Origin: Gracilaria domingensis
Taxonomy: Eukaryota > Rhodophyta > Florideophyceae > Gracilariales > Gracilariaceae
Direction: 5' to 3'
Length of the DNA: 64,000 bases
NCBI GenBank assembly: GCA_022539475.1
Contig: VCMS01000038.1
Location: forward strand, 124,001-188,000
The notes beneath the pieces were generated by a model. The model had not been told where the DNA came from and ran no database searches. It was given only the letters and a program-made list of their open reading frames with translations. Position 1 is the stretch's first letter, and each line of letters opens with the position of its first letter. Shown in pieces: positions 11,180 to 20,900 of the stretch. Made by a program: the position numbers and the translations under genes.

Positions 11180-11600
11180 ACCCAGAGAGGTATACAGATG
11201 CTGGAATGATACCCTGTGGATTTGCAATCCGGATTTTTTCGCATATCATCTGGATATCTTACGTACATCTATGATATTCCTGTGACATCCAATAGATATG
11301 ACAGATGATGTACGAAATGATACTCGTTTGATGCGCTTGAGACATTCATCAACTGCTTCGAAAGATATAACACTAGATATGACGAATGATTTCGAAAACC
11401 AAAGTTGCTTCTCTTCGAATTGCTCGAACACTATTCGAACATCCAGAAATCGGACGAATATCATTCGTATGGATATTGTGAGCATTTTCGTGCACCCATT
11501 GTACATCGGCCGTACATCCAACTTCGAAAATCTGATGGATATCCGAGAAATCACTCGGATATCCAAAGCATATCTAAAGAATATCAAGAGGATATCAAAG
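11180..11600. repeat. Hairpin-rich insertion-like stretch inside copia gag
   Basis: An AT-rich block between two recognisable Gag parts. It contains many short perfect inverted repeats: 11,537-11,564 is GGATATCCGAG and its complement around a 6-base loop, and CGAATATCATTCG is another. Motifs GATATC and TCGAA recur. Both strands stay open for over 100 codons, which I attribute to composition. No clear ends or target duplication were found. Confidence 0.5.
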
Positions 11601-12399
11601 TGGTTTTCTGGGAAAATGAATGAATTTCAGAAACCCTTCGGAAGTTTGGAAGATGCTCAAGGAACAGCATCAAGCCGTGTCTCAAGAAAGTAGGGACGGT
11701 TTGCTGGATCTTTATCAACCCATAAGGATGAAACCCAAGAAAACTGTGCCTGAATTCAGAGCCCGCTCGAAGTTGGAATCTGAACTGGGTGGCATTGGTT
11801 ACAATACTTCGGAACAGAAACAACTGCGTGCTCTCTTGCGTGGTCTTCTGGAAAAGTTTGAGCTAACTGCTGAAGTCATTCGAGAAAAGGACAAAAGTCT
11901 GTCAGAGGTTCTTGCCCTGTTGATATTGAAGGAAGCCATACTTTTGGCTAATGCAGATGATACTGAAACTACTGTCAGAGCTCTCAGTACCAGTCATACA
12001 GTGAGACGAAAGATGAAAATTAAATGCTATCACCGTGACAAACTTGGGCACAAGAAGATCAATGTTTTTGACAACCCTGAAAGTAAGAAGTATCTCCCTT
12101 CAAAACATGAAGAGAAAAACAGATCCTCAGATATTGAGACACTCTTCAATGCCGCTCTGGCGTTACTTATATAACCACCAGAGAAAGAGATATAGAGTCA
12201 AAAGTGGTTCATAGACTCAGGAGCGACGTGCCATATGAGTTGTGACAGATCATTGTTTCTTACCTTGAATACTTTCCCGAGGCCTTACAAGAAAATTTAA
12301 CAATTACGGAACGCGAATGGAGTACAATGTCAGGCAAAGAACTGTTCGAAAATAATTTGTGAGAGGGGTATTATATTTCAAAAAGTGGAGCGCAATCCG

Positions 12400-12697
12400 A
12401 TAGAAATCTGACACGGGGGCACTCCATCTGCCCTCCTATCACAATCACAGTAGCTTCCAAACGGACACCTCTCATTTACTAGAAATAAAGGTTAGAAGGC
12501 TAGCTACTATCAAGACCTCCTGCCTCCCTCCAAATGCGATCACATTACTGCCACTACATGCGTGTCATGGCAAGCAATATCACTGCAGCAACGCCACTCG
12601 CTCCTCTGCACTGCCTTCTCGCAATTCTGCACCAAGCGCCTACGTACCCGCTCCTCCCCGCTGCGCACCCCCGTGCTCGAGGCGCCCTCGCATCCCA
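12400..12697. other. Junction region without a gene
   Basis: This joins the end of the copia fragment to the 3' end of the GCN1 remnant. It is C-rich on the plus strand. No feature is recognised. Confidence 0.4.
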
Positions 12698-14719
12698 TCA
12701 TGCTCGGGCTCTACAGCTCCACCACCATGCGCCCCATCCAGATGGTCTCCATTTTCGCTTGGAGTGCTGCCGTTCGATCTCATTAAGCTGCCCCATGCTT
12801 ATGCGCTGCGCGCCCGCATCCTCGCCTAACGAATTCGCCCTCTCGTGCATCAGAACTACCACGGCGCCCATCGCCCAGCATCCGCCGGCGCGCAGTTGCC
12901 ATATAGCGCTGCTGAATATGCTGTACATATGCTCCACAAACCGCTCCAAGTGCTCCCACTTCACTTCCTCCACCTGCTTGTTGTACTTGAACACAAAGCC
13001 CATCACCTCTGTGAAGCTCCCTCGATTCGCATACTGACATTCTTCACTCATAAACTTGTCCACGATAGCGTCCAGAATTTTGCAGTGCCCGCTGCTGCTG
13101 CTGATTCGTCCAGTTGACACCCCCAGATCTCGCCCTGCCGCGTCTCGTACTTCGCCGTTGTCCTTGCCGAGTGCCTCTCCGATGTTCGTTGCCGTGCCAG
13201 CAAACACACTGTCCGGCACGTTCTGTGCTAGCTTGAAAACCTGAGCCACAGAGTGTAGCGCCGCAGTTTGCGCCGCACTATTCACTCCGTCTAGAATCAG
13301 GTTGACAAGCTCATTGAGCCAGCGCCAGTCGAGTCTGGATGCTTACCAGCACCCTAAGTGCTGCGCACGCCCTGCCTCGCACCAGCCGGCTTTTGTCCGA
13401 TAGACTCTTCACAAACGTGCTCTGCAGGTGCGATGCTCATGATCGCGGCATCATTCCGCCCTTCTTCATCAGCACTAATAACGCTCTCAGAATGGCTGCC
13501 TTCACCGGCCACGGAAAGCGCCCTGAGATCACTCGAATGAGCGTACCAGCCAATCTGATAACGAACGCACCCAAGTTCTTGGTGCTGCTCAGCTCTACCG
13601 GCTCTTCAATACCCAGTGCTGATTGCTCTCGTAGCTACGGACTCTTCTCAGCAGCCCGGTCGTGAATATCGGAACAAATGGTGCAACTGCTTTTGGAATC
13701 TGCAGCGCACTAACAGCTGTTGATGAATTGGCTCCAGAAAGGCCGGACGCTGCCGCCCGCAGTGACTATATGATCACCAGAATGTGCTGGCTTAGAGTCT
13801 CGTTAGGGACATACCGAGCGCTCGGTACAACTTCCGACAGCGTGCTCAAGGCTTCCCACGAGCTCTTTGCAGCCATCTCATGAGTATCAGCCAACTGCCG
13901 TACTAATACCTCCAACAGTGAGACTGCTGCAGTGCTCAAAACAGCTGGCGATGACCTCCGACAGAACACTTGTACGGCAGGCGGGCAACAACCCTGCGCT
14001 CAGCGTATCCTCGTTGTACTTACCGAACAAAGCGTCCAGCATCAGTTTTCTCCTTTCCACTCCAGCATTTGTTCTTGCTTCCAGCACGTTCTCGACGGCC
14101 TCCGTTTTGTAGCTCGCATCTACCTCTTCAAGGGTGTCGATGACTGCGTCAACTACATCAGTTACGTCAGTTACGTAATGCTCGAAACCATTCTGCGTCA
14201 CAGTGGCTGCCGTAGATAAAGCTTTTCATGCTGCTTTTTGTAGCTGCTTTGTCGCTATCAATCGAGGCACAACAATCGAGGTAAGGCGCGGACTGCTGGA
14301 TATCAATATGAGCTTCATATCTTTCAGCAAGGTTTCGGCCTCAGTGGAGTCAGAAGAAAGCTTTCAAAGCTTCTGTGACTCTGGGGGCGACAACTTCCAG
14401 CACAGTGGTACATAAGGATTTGAGTAAAAGCAGAATATACCTCTGCCACAACGGAGCGCACGACAGGAAGGCTGTCAAACAAAGCTTGATAGACGTGTGT
14501 CGATGACATCAACGGCATATTCTTCCAATTGATCTTTTGGACTTGCACGGACTAGTTCTACCAATCCTTCGCATGCTCTACGTCGAGTTCTTTCTGGTGT
14601 CTCTTTGTTGCAAATGCTACTGTGAAGAGCAGGCAGCACTTCTGGCACATCTTTACCACCCAGCTTCTGTGACAGATTGCTCAAAGTCCGTCGCGATGCA
14701 GCTCTGTTGTAGTGCTTTC

Positions 14720-15188
14720 AGCTGCTGATTACAGTCACAGGGGGTCACGATAACACCTCCGCAGTGCCAGCTTGTGGAACACATGTACTGGAGTGGCCAT
14801 AGCCCAGCCAAAACTCGTTAAGGGAAAACTAAAAGCGTTTCCAGTAGACTTGCATGCAGGATGACTGGTGTAGTAAGGTAATATGACTAACGTCATTGAA
14901 AAATAAGTAAGTTTTTGTTTTACTGACAATGCCCTTAGTGTGATATTTTGAAAAAATTAAATTCCTCGTAAGTGCCCTTACATTGTATTGAAAAGCATCA
15001 ACTTAATTTACCGCCGCATGAAAATTCAATGACCATGTGTTTTGCTAGGGTAGCTCAGTCGGTAACCACCTTCGTGTGCTTTTTGTGTGATCTGGGGGTC
15101 CTGAGTTCGAGCCCCAGCTCTGCTTTGCTCCCCTCACGGTTCACCATATCTGTGTTCTTCGTCTTCATTTTCAATCCCGTCAACGATT
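14720..15188 (+). mobile_element. Insertion in GCN1, possibly a tRNA-derived SINE
   Basis: GCN1 homology stops at about 15,188 (...REIMPRAV) and resumes at about 14,715 (...RRTLSNLSQKLG). The family has no such insert here. The inserted DNA is AT-rich and contains a tRNA-like unit at 15,044-15,124 with both internal promoter boxes. I found no clear poly-A tail or target duplication, so SINE is an inference. Confidence 0.45.
15044..15124 (+). pseudogene. tRNA-like sequence (pseudo-tRNA or SINE head)
   Basis: TAGCTCAGTCGG (15,051-15,062) fits the A box exactly. GTTCGAGCC (15,105-15,113) fits the core of the B box. The T arm forms four of five pairs and the acceptor arm six of seven when G-U is allowed. 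The D arm does not close and the anticodon arm (around CTTTTTG) has no stem. A working tRNA is therefore unlikely; a polymerase III promoter may still function. Confidence 0.6.
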
Positions 15189-16979
15189 TACCGTACCGCA
15201 CGTGGCATGATTTCGCGGAGAATTCGCTGAGTCTTGGCCGCTACGAACTTCCAAACTTGCATCCCCGTCTGACGCACTCGTACGCTAACACCGCATCCAA
15301 TGATATATAAAGCTGCGAGCACTTCATTCCGTCCATCAGTTCCAAGTACTTCTTCAATCGCCTTCATTGTGGCTTCTGTGGTCATCGCAACTGCTGCTTG
15401 TCCTGATGACTCAAGCGTTTCATGTTCATCATCATTCTCCTCTTCGTCTCCTTCCTCTGAACCGTTCTCCTCACCAGCGCCTTCCACATCATTCTCTGAG
15501 GCAGACTTTGCCACAAAGACGTCCCGGTTCTCTTGTTTTGTGCCTGCGATGAGAAAGCGCATATCATCCAAGAGTTTTGTTGCCGCCTGGCGTATACGCC
15601 AGAGCTTTTTACGCATAGCGGATAGTTACTCGCGCAGTAAATTGTCTAATGAAGCCCTGTCCTAAGCAGAGAAAAGATTGCGCCCTGATTCCAAGCCTAC
15701 TTCTCGCTTGCTATCAGCATCATCTGAGACGCCTTTGAGAATGGCAGCCAAGGAGGTTTCAACTCGTTCCTCAAGTCGATCCCCCAAAGCACGCGGCATA
15801 TATGCAATGAGCGTCAGTCCACCTCTCTGAGCTTCCGCGGACGAATTGCCGGTATTGAGAATACTGGCAAGCACCTCCTTTAGTCTCCTATCGTTCTTAG
15901 ATGCCGATATCTTGGCTACACTCATGCAGCGCCCAATCATTCAGCCCTCGAAGAAACTATCGCACCGCCTGCCTTGGGAAGATCACTTGAACTATCTGCG
16001 TTATTCCGCGATCGTTCAGGAGGAGCGTTGACGAGCCACGAGAAAATGGTCACCAAGGCCTTGCTTTCCGAGAGATATTGCCAGAGCACCGAGCGCCCTC
16101 GCAGACGTTCGCCGATCGTCTGGAATGGCATCAAGAAAAGTCGTACGTAGATCTCGAAGTAAAAGATAGAGGTAAGGTACAACATGTTCATGATTTGCTA
16201 CATTGTTGCACATGGAATCTACAATAGCGGCCGAACGCTTCTTCTCCTCAGAATTTCTGTCGCGGGGCCCTCGATTCAATGATGGAATCAGAAGGGCAAC
16301 GAAGCTGCATCTATATCATGCATGAATTCCGATCGTATCATGGCATCAATTGCTACTCGCGTTATACCAGGAGGATCCTTCAAAGCAGGGAGAAGAAAGA
16401 GTGAGCATTTTTGCACTTCAGGAATGCAGACAACAGCAGCTATTCTGTTCACTGCTTACTCTGCAGCATTCACGATCTTTAGATGAGCATCGGCCAATGC
16501 CTCTGCCAGCTTTGAGTCTACTCGAAGGAGACATTGTGCGAGCTGTCTCGGCCACAAAAAGCCATTGGGCAAAAGACTTCCTCATGCCCGGACTTTGTTT
16601 GCCATTGCCGTTCTTGTAAACCAGTTAGCAATGATGACAGGATCATATTCACTCCTTGGGAAGAAGTATCGACCGTGGATGCTTGCGCCGCTGCCCAACA
16701 CGCGTTTCGAACTTCCACAACAGTGTCTGCCATACAGAAAAGCAAGAATGGTACAATCACAACCGTGTACGGTTCAAACAGTCTTCCGAACATTATCGAA
16801 TGGGTTTCTATTAACATTAATGCGCCGTCGCCTTCTATGAACTTATGTTGCACAGCTACTTCAATTTCTTCGATGAATTTCAAGCGTTTCATAAATTTCA
16901 ATCTGAGACTAATGCTGAGACGAGCCAAAGAGTACGCAGCTCCTCGTCTTTCAACATATGACGACATTGAAGCGGTTCG

Positions 16980-17204
16980 ATGATGGCGACGGCGACGCGC
17001 GGAGACGGCTTGGCAGAGCGGCTGGACGACCACGACGGCCTTGTAGAGTGGCTAGACGAAGGCGATGCGCTCGTCGCCCTACTGGACGAGAACGAATTTG
17101 AATGCCTCTGCGCAAAACTGGCCGACGGCCTCGCAGTGTGCGAAGACGAAGGCGACTTGGCGAAATACGACTGGCCGCCTGCGTCGGACGATAATTATAA
17201 CTGA
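16980..17204 (+). CDS. Small acidic ORF with three 10-residue repeats
   Basis: A 74-codon frame on the plus strand. Residues about 10-39 are three units of the same 10-residue pattern: GLAERLDDHD, GLVEWLDEGD, ALVALLDENE. They are encoded by three 30 bp repeats (about 17,007-17,096) that keep the frame. A Cys-containing part (FECLCAKLADGL) and an acidic tail follow. No family is recognised. The ORF starts just upstream of the surviving GCN1 region on the opposite strand, so it could also be repeat-expanded remains of that gene. Confidence 0.35.
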   Translation: MMATATRGDGLAERLDDHDGLVEWLDEGDALVALLDENEFECLCAKLADGLAVCEDEGDLAKYDWPPASDDNYN

Positions 17205-19200
17205 CTCTGGGCGACGGTGTCGACGACGTCGACGGCTGCAGACACTTGACGGAAAGCGGCCTCTTGCACGCATCACGGTAGCACACAAGCCCCTTTCCAC
17301 ACTTTGGTGAGGGCAGCTTGCTCTTCTTCTAGGCCTTGTTCTTGTTACACAACTTGTTCTTCTTACCACTGTTACTTTCAGATTTCTTCTTCTTGCCGTA
17401 TTTTGCATGTCGCACAAGCAGCAGCAACGCATCATCGTCGCCATTCGATGCGCCTTGAACAGCTGAAGTCAACCTCGTTGTCGGCTTCGACAACGCGGAA
17501 CGCTTCCTCAAGCGCGCACGCATGTAGAATTTGCTCGATGCAGAGCACTAGAGTGGCCAGCAGCAATACGTGCCGCAACGAGCGCATTGTTGAGTGCACA
17601 ACACGCCAGCAAACTCGCCTGCAAACGGAAGCGAATAACCGACCATCCCCTCAAGACGCGCTCACATACCAATCCAACGGGCGCCCCGCCCCATCCTCAT
17701 CATCTGTGCGCACGTTCACAGCCGCGCGTGCACGAAAGCACGTAGTCCATGCGTTGAGAGGCACCAAAGCGCTTCCATCTGGCGCGAGGAACCGTGCGCA
17801 TGCTCTCGCGCATTGCAACTTTTGTGCGGCGCGAGGGTGGAGAGATGCGTCCCAGGCAGCAACGAAGCGCAGCTGCCAGCACTGGCATGTCTTCAGACAA
17901 GCTTTTTCAATTGTCGCCAACGGCGCCTGTTATGATGCAGGGCGCTGCCGTCGACCATTGCTTTTCACCAGCCATGATTCCATTCTCAGGCATAACGCTG
18001 TTCTCGCGCCTGTTGTTGTCGTTCAGTTCGCACTTGCTCGTGGTACTTTGCGAGGTGCGCTGAGCGCACGGGGGGACGTGCCGTTGGTGGCGCAGAGTGG
18101 CGCCGAATTGCAAGCGATACCGCTGCCTTCGCACCCTGTGATGTTCGTGCCGGCCGAGGCGCACACGCATCGCTTAGGCGCGCTGCGAATGCCGGTGGCC
18201 GCGTTGCTGCGTGACGTGCCTGCGCCGGAGCGCCGGCTGATGTCGGTTATGAGCGATGGCAGTGCTTAGCAGCCCACTTGCAATCAGAGCGACGCCAGCC
18301 TGTGTGTGTGGCAGCAGAGGTTCTCCGACTACTTTGACGCCAGAGGGTGGGGCGCCCTCGAAATAGTTTGCGTCACCGATGCGCTTTCGTCCATCACGCA
18401 TGCGCCGCGCGCCAGCGGTGTGGAGCAGAAGGGAGGAGGGAGACGCAGTGAGCTTCAACCAGACGCCTGCCGGTCGTTCAGGGCGCGTTGGGTCCATTCG
18501 GACCCCTTTATACCGCACGGCAAACACCGAAGCGCGGTGATACTTGCGTCATCGGACGTACTTGTCTAACGTATGCTAACGTGAGCTAATGCGGCCATAG
18601 ACGTGTCCACACTAGACATGCAAATGCGCACTGTCAATATAGCTCACGCAAGGCACAACACGACAAGCGGGCTGTTTCACAGTGTGGCGCGCTTCCCATG
18701 ACGTTTTCTGTCGAGACGGTGTCGCTTGTGCGCTCCAGTGTGCGCGTAATTTAGCCCGAGATAGCCCAACTGTGTAACAATGCCATGCGTTTTAGCATGT
18801 CACAGCACGTGCAAAGCAACTAGAGCTGCGTGCGAGATTTTGAGCTCTTTCTCAAGCGCGGCTCCAAGTGGTATCTTTCCGCAAGCATCACCAATTTACA
18901 CCGCGTTCCTACCATTCCACATAGAAAGCGAGCATGGAAGCTCTCTGGACGAGCGGATTAACGTGTTGCCCATGATGTTACCAACTGTGCACAGCGACTT
19001 GCAGAAAAACTGGACCCCTGACATTTCCCAAAGCACGCCCGCGTTTTTCACTCTTACAGGAGGCGCTGCGAGAGGCGCTGAGTTGTTACCACTTCGGCGA
19101 GGGAGAATTCCGCCCTGCAGGTTGTGCTTCCGCCGGTTGCTCGCATCGAGGATGGCCAACGACGCGCTTACTGCCAGTAGTTCATCCCGATAAGACTGGT
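17205..19200. other. GC-rich region without a supported gene
   Basis: Long frames occur on both strands (for example plus 17,304-18,269), as expected of GC-rich DNA. Their products are rich in Ser, Arg and Ala with no recognisable domain. A TATAAAGG box is present on the minus strand near 18,508, so a promoter there is possible. Plus 18,780-19,193 is open but unrecognised. This may be host intergenic or untranslated DNA. Confidence 0.4.
17432..17587 (-). CDS. Short ORF with signal-peptide-like N-terminus
   Basis: 51 codons from an ATG at 17,587. A basic start MRSLRH is followed by a hydrophobic run VLLLATLVLCIEQIL, then HACALEEAF, which together look like a secretion signal. Codons favour G or C at the third position. 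In another frame, 17,329-17,523 ends in a Lys-rich tail (KYGKKKKSESNSGKKNK), and a single frame change could link the two. No homologue is recognised. It may be a broken host gene or chance. Confidence 0.25.
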   Translation of the reverse strand: MRSLRHVLLLATLVLCIEQILHACALEEAFRVVEADNEVDFSCSRRIEWRR

Positions 19201-19479
19201 GAATGCCGCATTATCAGGTGCTATGCGGGATATGGTGCCAGAGCGGTGATGCAGAACGCAAGAAACAAAGGTTTATTGCACAGTTTGGGTAGGTATGCCG
19301 CTCTAGGCGTCTTTTTATTAGGTCAAGAAAGACTCTAGGGCGGCAAGGAGTAAAGAGGTATAGGATCTCAGCTGGCCGAGAGCGTTTAGGACGACTCTCA
19401 GTTAGCAACCAGCAGCCCCAACCCAACAGATCTCGGAAGGAGATCAGTTCTTTGCCTTGTGCTGTGCTTTGTCACATCT

Positions 19480-20586
19480 TCAATTCCAAGCATTGCTTCG
19501 TGAGGGTTGCATAATTTTCTCTCCTGAACGAGCGTATCGGTGCAGTCTTGCGTGTTGCTTTCCTGTAAACTGCAGCTTTTGTAAAAGTGCTCTGCCATTT
19601 GAAAGATAGTAGCGTAGTGATGATGAGGATTGCCGGCGGCCATGGAGCGCAATCGTTTCGGCGGATTCACCATTGCAGAAGGAATAAAGTGCGCCTCCTA
19701 AACGGGCAGAGTGCGGAGTTAGCTGTCCGGATATTCCGGAAAAGAGGGCTGCAGCTTTCACATCTCGTAGATAGCCATTGTAAGTGATATTGAACAGCGT
19801 TTTGGAAGTACGGTTTGACATATGAGAGCAAACGTAGCTTATGACAGCCGTTTCGTGGATGAAGGTAAATTGGGTGGTTCTCGTCTTGGCATGTCTCACC
19901 AGGACGCCTACCAATTGAGAGGAACCGAGACTTGAAATACGAGAGTCACCAGGGAGAGCGATATCTTCTTTGCGCAGAGAAATAGTTTCCGAAGCACGCA
20001 GAAATGCGCCCCAAGCAATTGAAATCGCAACAGCGGAGTCATGGCGTCTCGTTTCTTCCAGTCTGCCGACGATGGCCCGAATTAGTAGAAGTGTTAGCGG
20101 TAGCGATGATTGGTGGGGTACACAGCGTTTCCATGCTCCGACGGCTTTTCGTGCAAGACCGAGATGGCATCGAAGGTCAGGGACAACAAAAATGATGTGA
20201 GCAATTAGGTTGGTCATTTCTTGACGCTTTCCAGGAGACGGATTTGAATCGTAGACCTGTTGAATGTACTTCAAGAGTAGCTGATCAAGCGCCATGACAG
20301 AGGTTGGAAGGGAGGATACTGTAGCAATAAATTTAGAATATGCAGAAAGGTAACGTTTCCGGGTTTCCTGCTGGAGACGTGCGGCGAGCAGCGGAAAGGA
20401 GACAAAGAGAGTGAGACCGTGTTGCGGAAGAGCAGTAAGCTCTGGACAGGGCATGGCGATATGTGATGATATCTGTTGATCGTTAGCTCGAATTCGTGCT
20501 GGTTTAAGTACAACATGGGTATGCTTTCTTTTCGTCAGGGAACGTCGGTCTCGGAAGGCCTTGCAGAGAGACCTAGATATAGGCAT
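19480..20586 (-). CDS. Tyrosine recombinase of the DIRS-like element
   Basis: 368 codons. The N-terminal half carries a SAM-like core-binding domain (RKRYLSAYSKFIATV). The C-terminal half is a tyrosine recombinase, with GAFLRASE, RHAKTRTTQ, PHSARLGG, ALHGRRQSS and SLRYYL supplying the Arg, Lys, His-x-x-Arg, His and Tyr positions in the usual order and spacing. In DIRS elements this enzyme joins the circular DNA copy to the genome. It is the last gene of the element. Confidence 0.85.
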   Translation of the reverse strand: MPISRSLCKAFRDRRSLTKRKHTHVVLKPARIRANDQQISSHIAMPCPELTALPQHGLTLFVSFPLLAARLQQETRKRYLSAYSKFIATVSSLPTSVMALDQLLLKYIQQVYDSNPSPGKRQEMTNLIAHIIFVVPDLRCHLGLARKAVGAWKRCVPHQSSLPLTLLLIRAIVGRLEETRRHDSAVAISIAWGAFLRASETISLRKEDIALPGDSRISSLGSSQLVGVLVRHAKTRTTQFTFIHETAVISYVCSHMSNRTSKTLFNITYNGYLRDVKAAALFSGISGQLTPHSARLGGALYSFCNGESAETIALHGRRQSSSSLRYYLSNGRALLQKLQFTGKQHARLHRYARSGEKIMQPSRSNAWN

Positions 20587-20900
20587 GATAGTTAATTTGG
20601 ACGCGATGGAGAATCGGCTGGGTTAAGGCGAGACGGGATGTACAGAAGTCGGGGACACAAATCGTGCGCCAATACAATGGTGGCGAAGCGGCGGGCTGGT
20701 AGGGCTAAATTTGCTGAGGAAGAACGGCCTTTAGAGAAAGCTCCAATTGTAGCTGTTGAGTCCGAGAGGAGTACAAGACGTTTTCCGCTTATACCGAGTG
20801 TGGCAGCCCATTCGAGTGCAAGTACACCAGCGTACCCTTCAAGCGCGTCAATGTGTTGCGATCTTCTCCATTTGTGGGAGAAAGCAGGAACCCACTTCGA

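Larger units (their letters stand above)
10581..12400 (+). mobile_element. 5' part of a Ty1/copia element (LTR, primer site, gag, start of protease)
   Basis: The probable 5' LTR is 10,581-10,833 (TGATATGG...CCTGCA, with GAGTATATAA near 10,769). A primer site follows at 10,838-10,850. Gag starts at the ATG at 10,920 (MSDEGDYRMSVVDVNKIRLP, LRSKKLWSIVEG, typical of copia Gag). It continues at about 11.6-12.17 kb with PKKTVPEFRARSKLESELGG and a zinc-knuckle-like CYHRDKLGH. The protease motif WFIDSGATCHMS follows near 12.2 kb, and homology ends soon after. It is broken in several places. A hairpin-rich stretch (11,180-11,600) separates the two Gag parts. Confidence 0.75.
12698..16980 (-). pseudogene. 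GCN1: Broken GCN1 (HEAT-repeat activator of Gcn2), central and C-terminal part
   Basis: GCN1 is a very large HEAT-repeat protein that binds stalled or colliding ribosomes and activates the eIF2alpha kinase Gcn2. From 16,980 downward the minus strand matches the eEF3-like and later regions in the family's order: YVERRGAAYSLARL, SLLTGLQERQWQTKSG, MAFC then PRQLAQCL, LWRIRQAATKLLDDMRF, MQVWKFVAAKTQRILREIMP, RRTLSNLSQKLG, KSSWEALSTLSEV. The frame changes repeatedly: for example near 16,540 after MAFC, near 16,285 before the block RDRNSEEKKRSAAIV, and near 15,660 and 14,480. About 450 bp of unrelated DNA splits it at about 14,720-15,188. The N-terminal two fifths or so and any promoter are missing. 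The last part (12.7-13.3 kb) is less certain. The frame changes argue for a pseudogene rather than introns. Confidence 0.85.

Noticed and set aside
12534-13037. 167-codon plus-strand frame rich in His and Cys
   Set aside because: It is opposite the GCN1 remnant and has the composition expected of an antisense shadow.
15044-15124. Functional tRNA gene
   Set aside because: Promoter boxes are good but the D arm does not close and there is no anticodon stem.
17304-18269. 321-codon plus-strand frame
   Set aside because: Lies in GC-rich DNA where several frames on both strands are open. Low-complexity Ser, Arg and Ala content and no recognisable domain.
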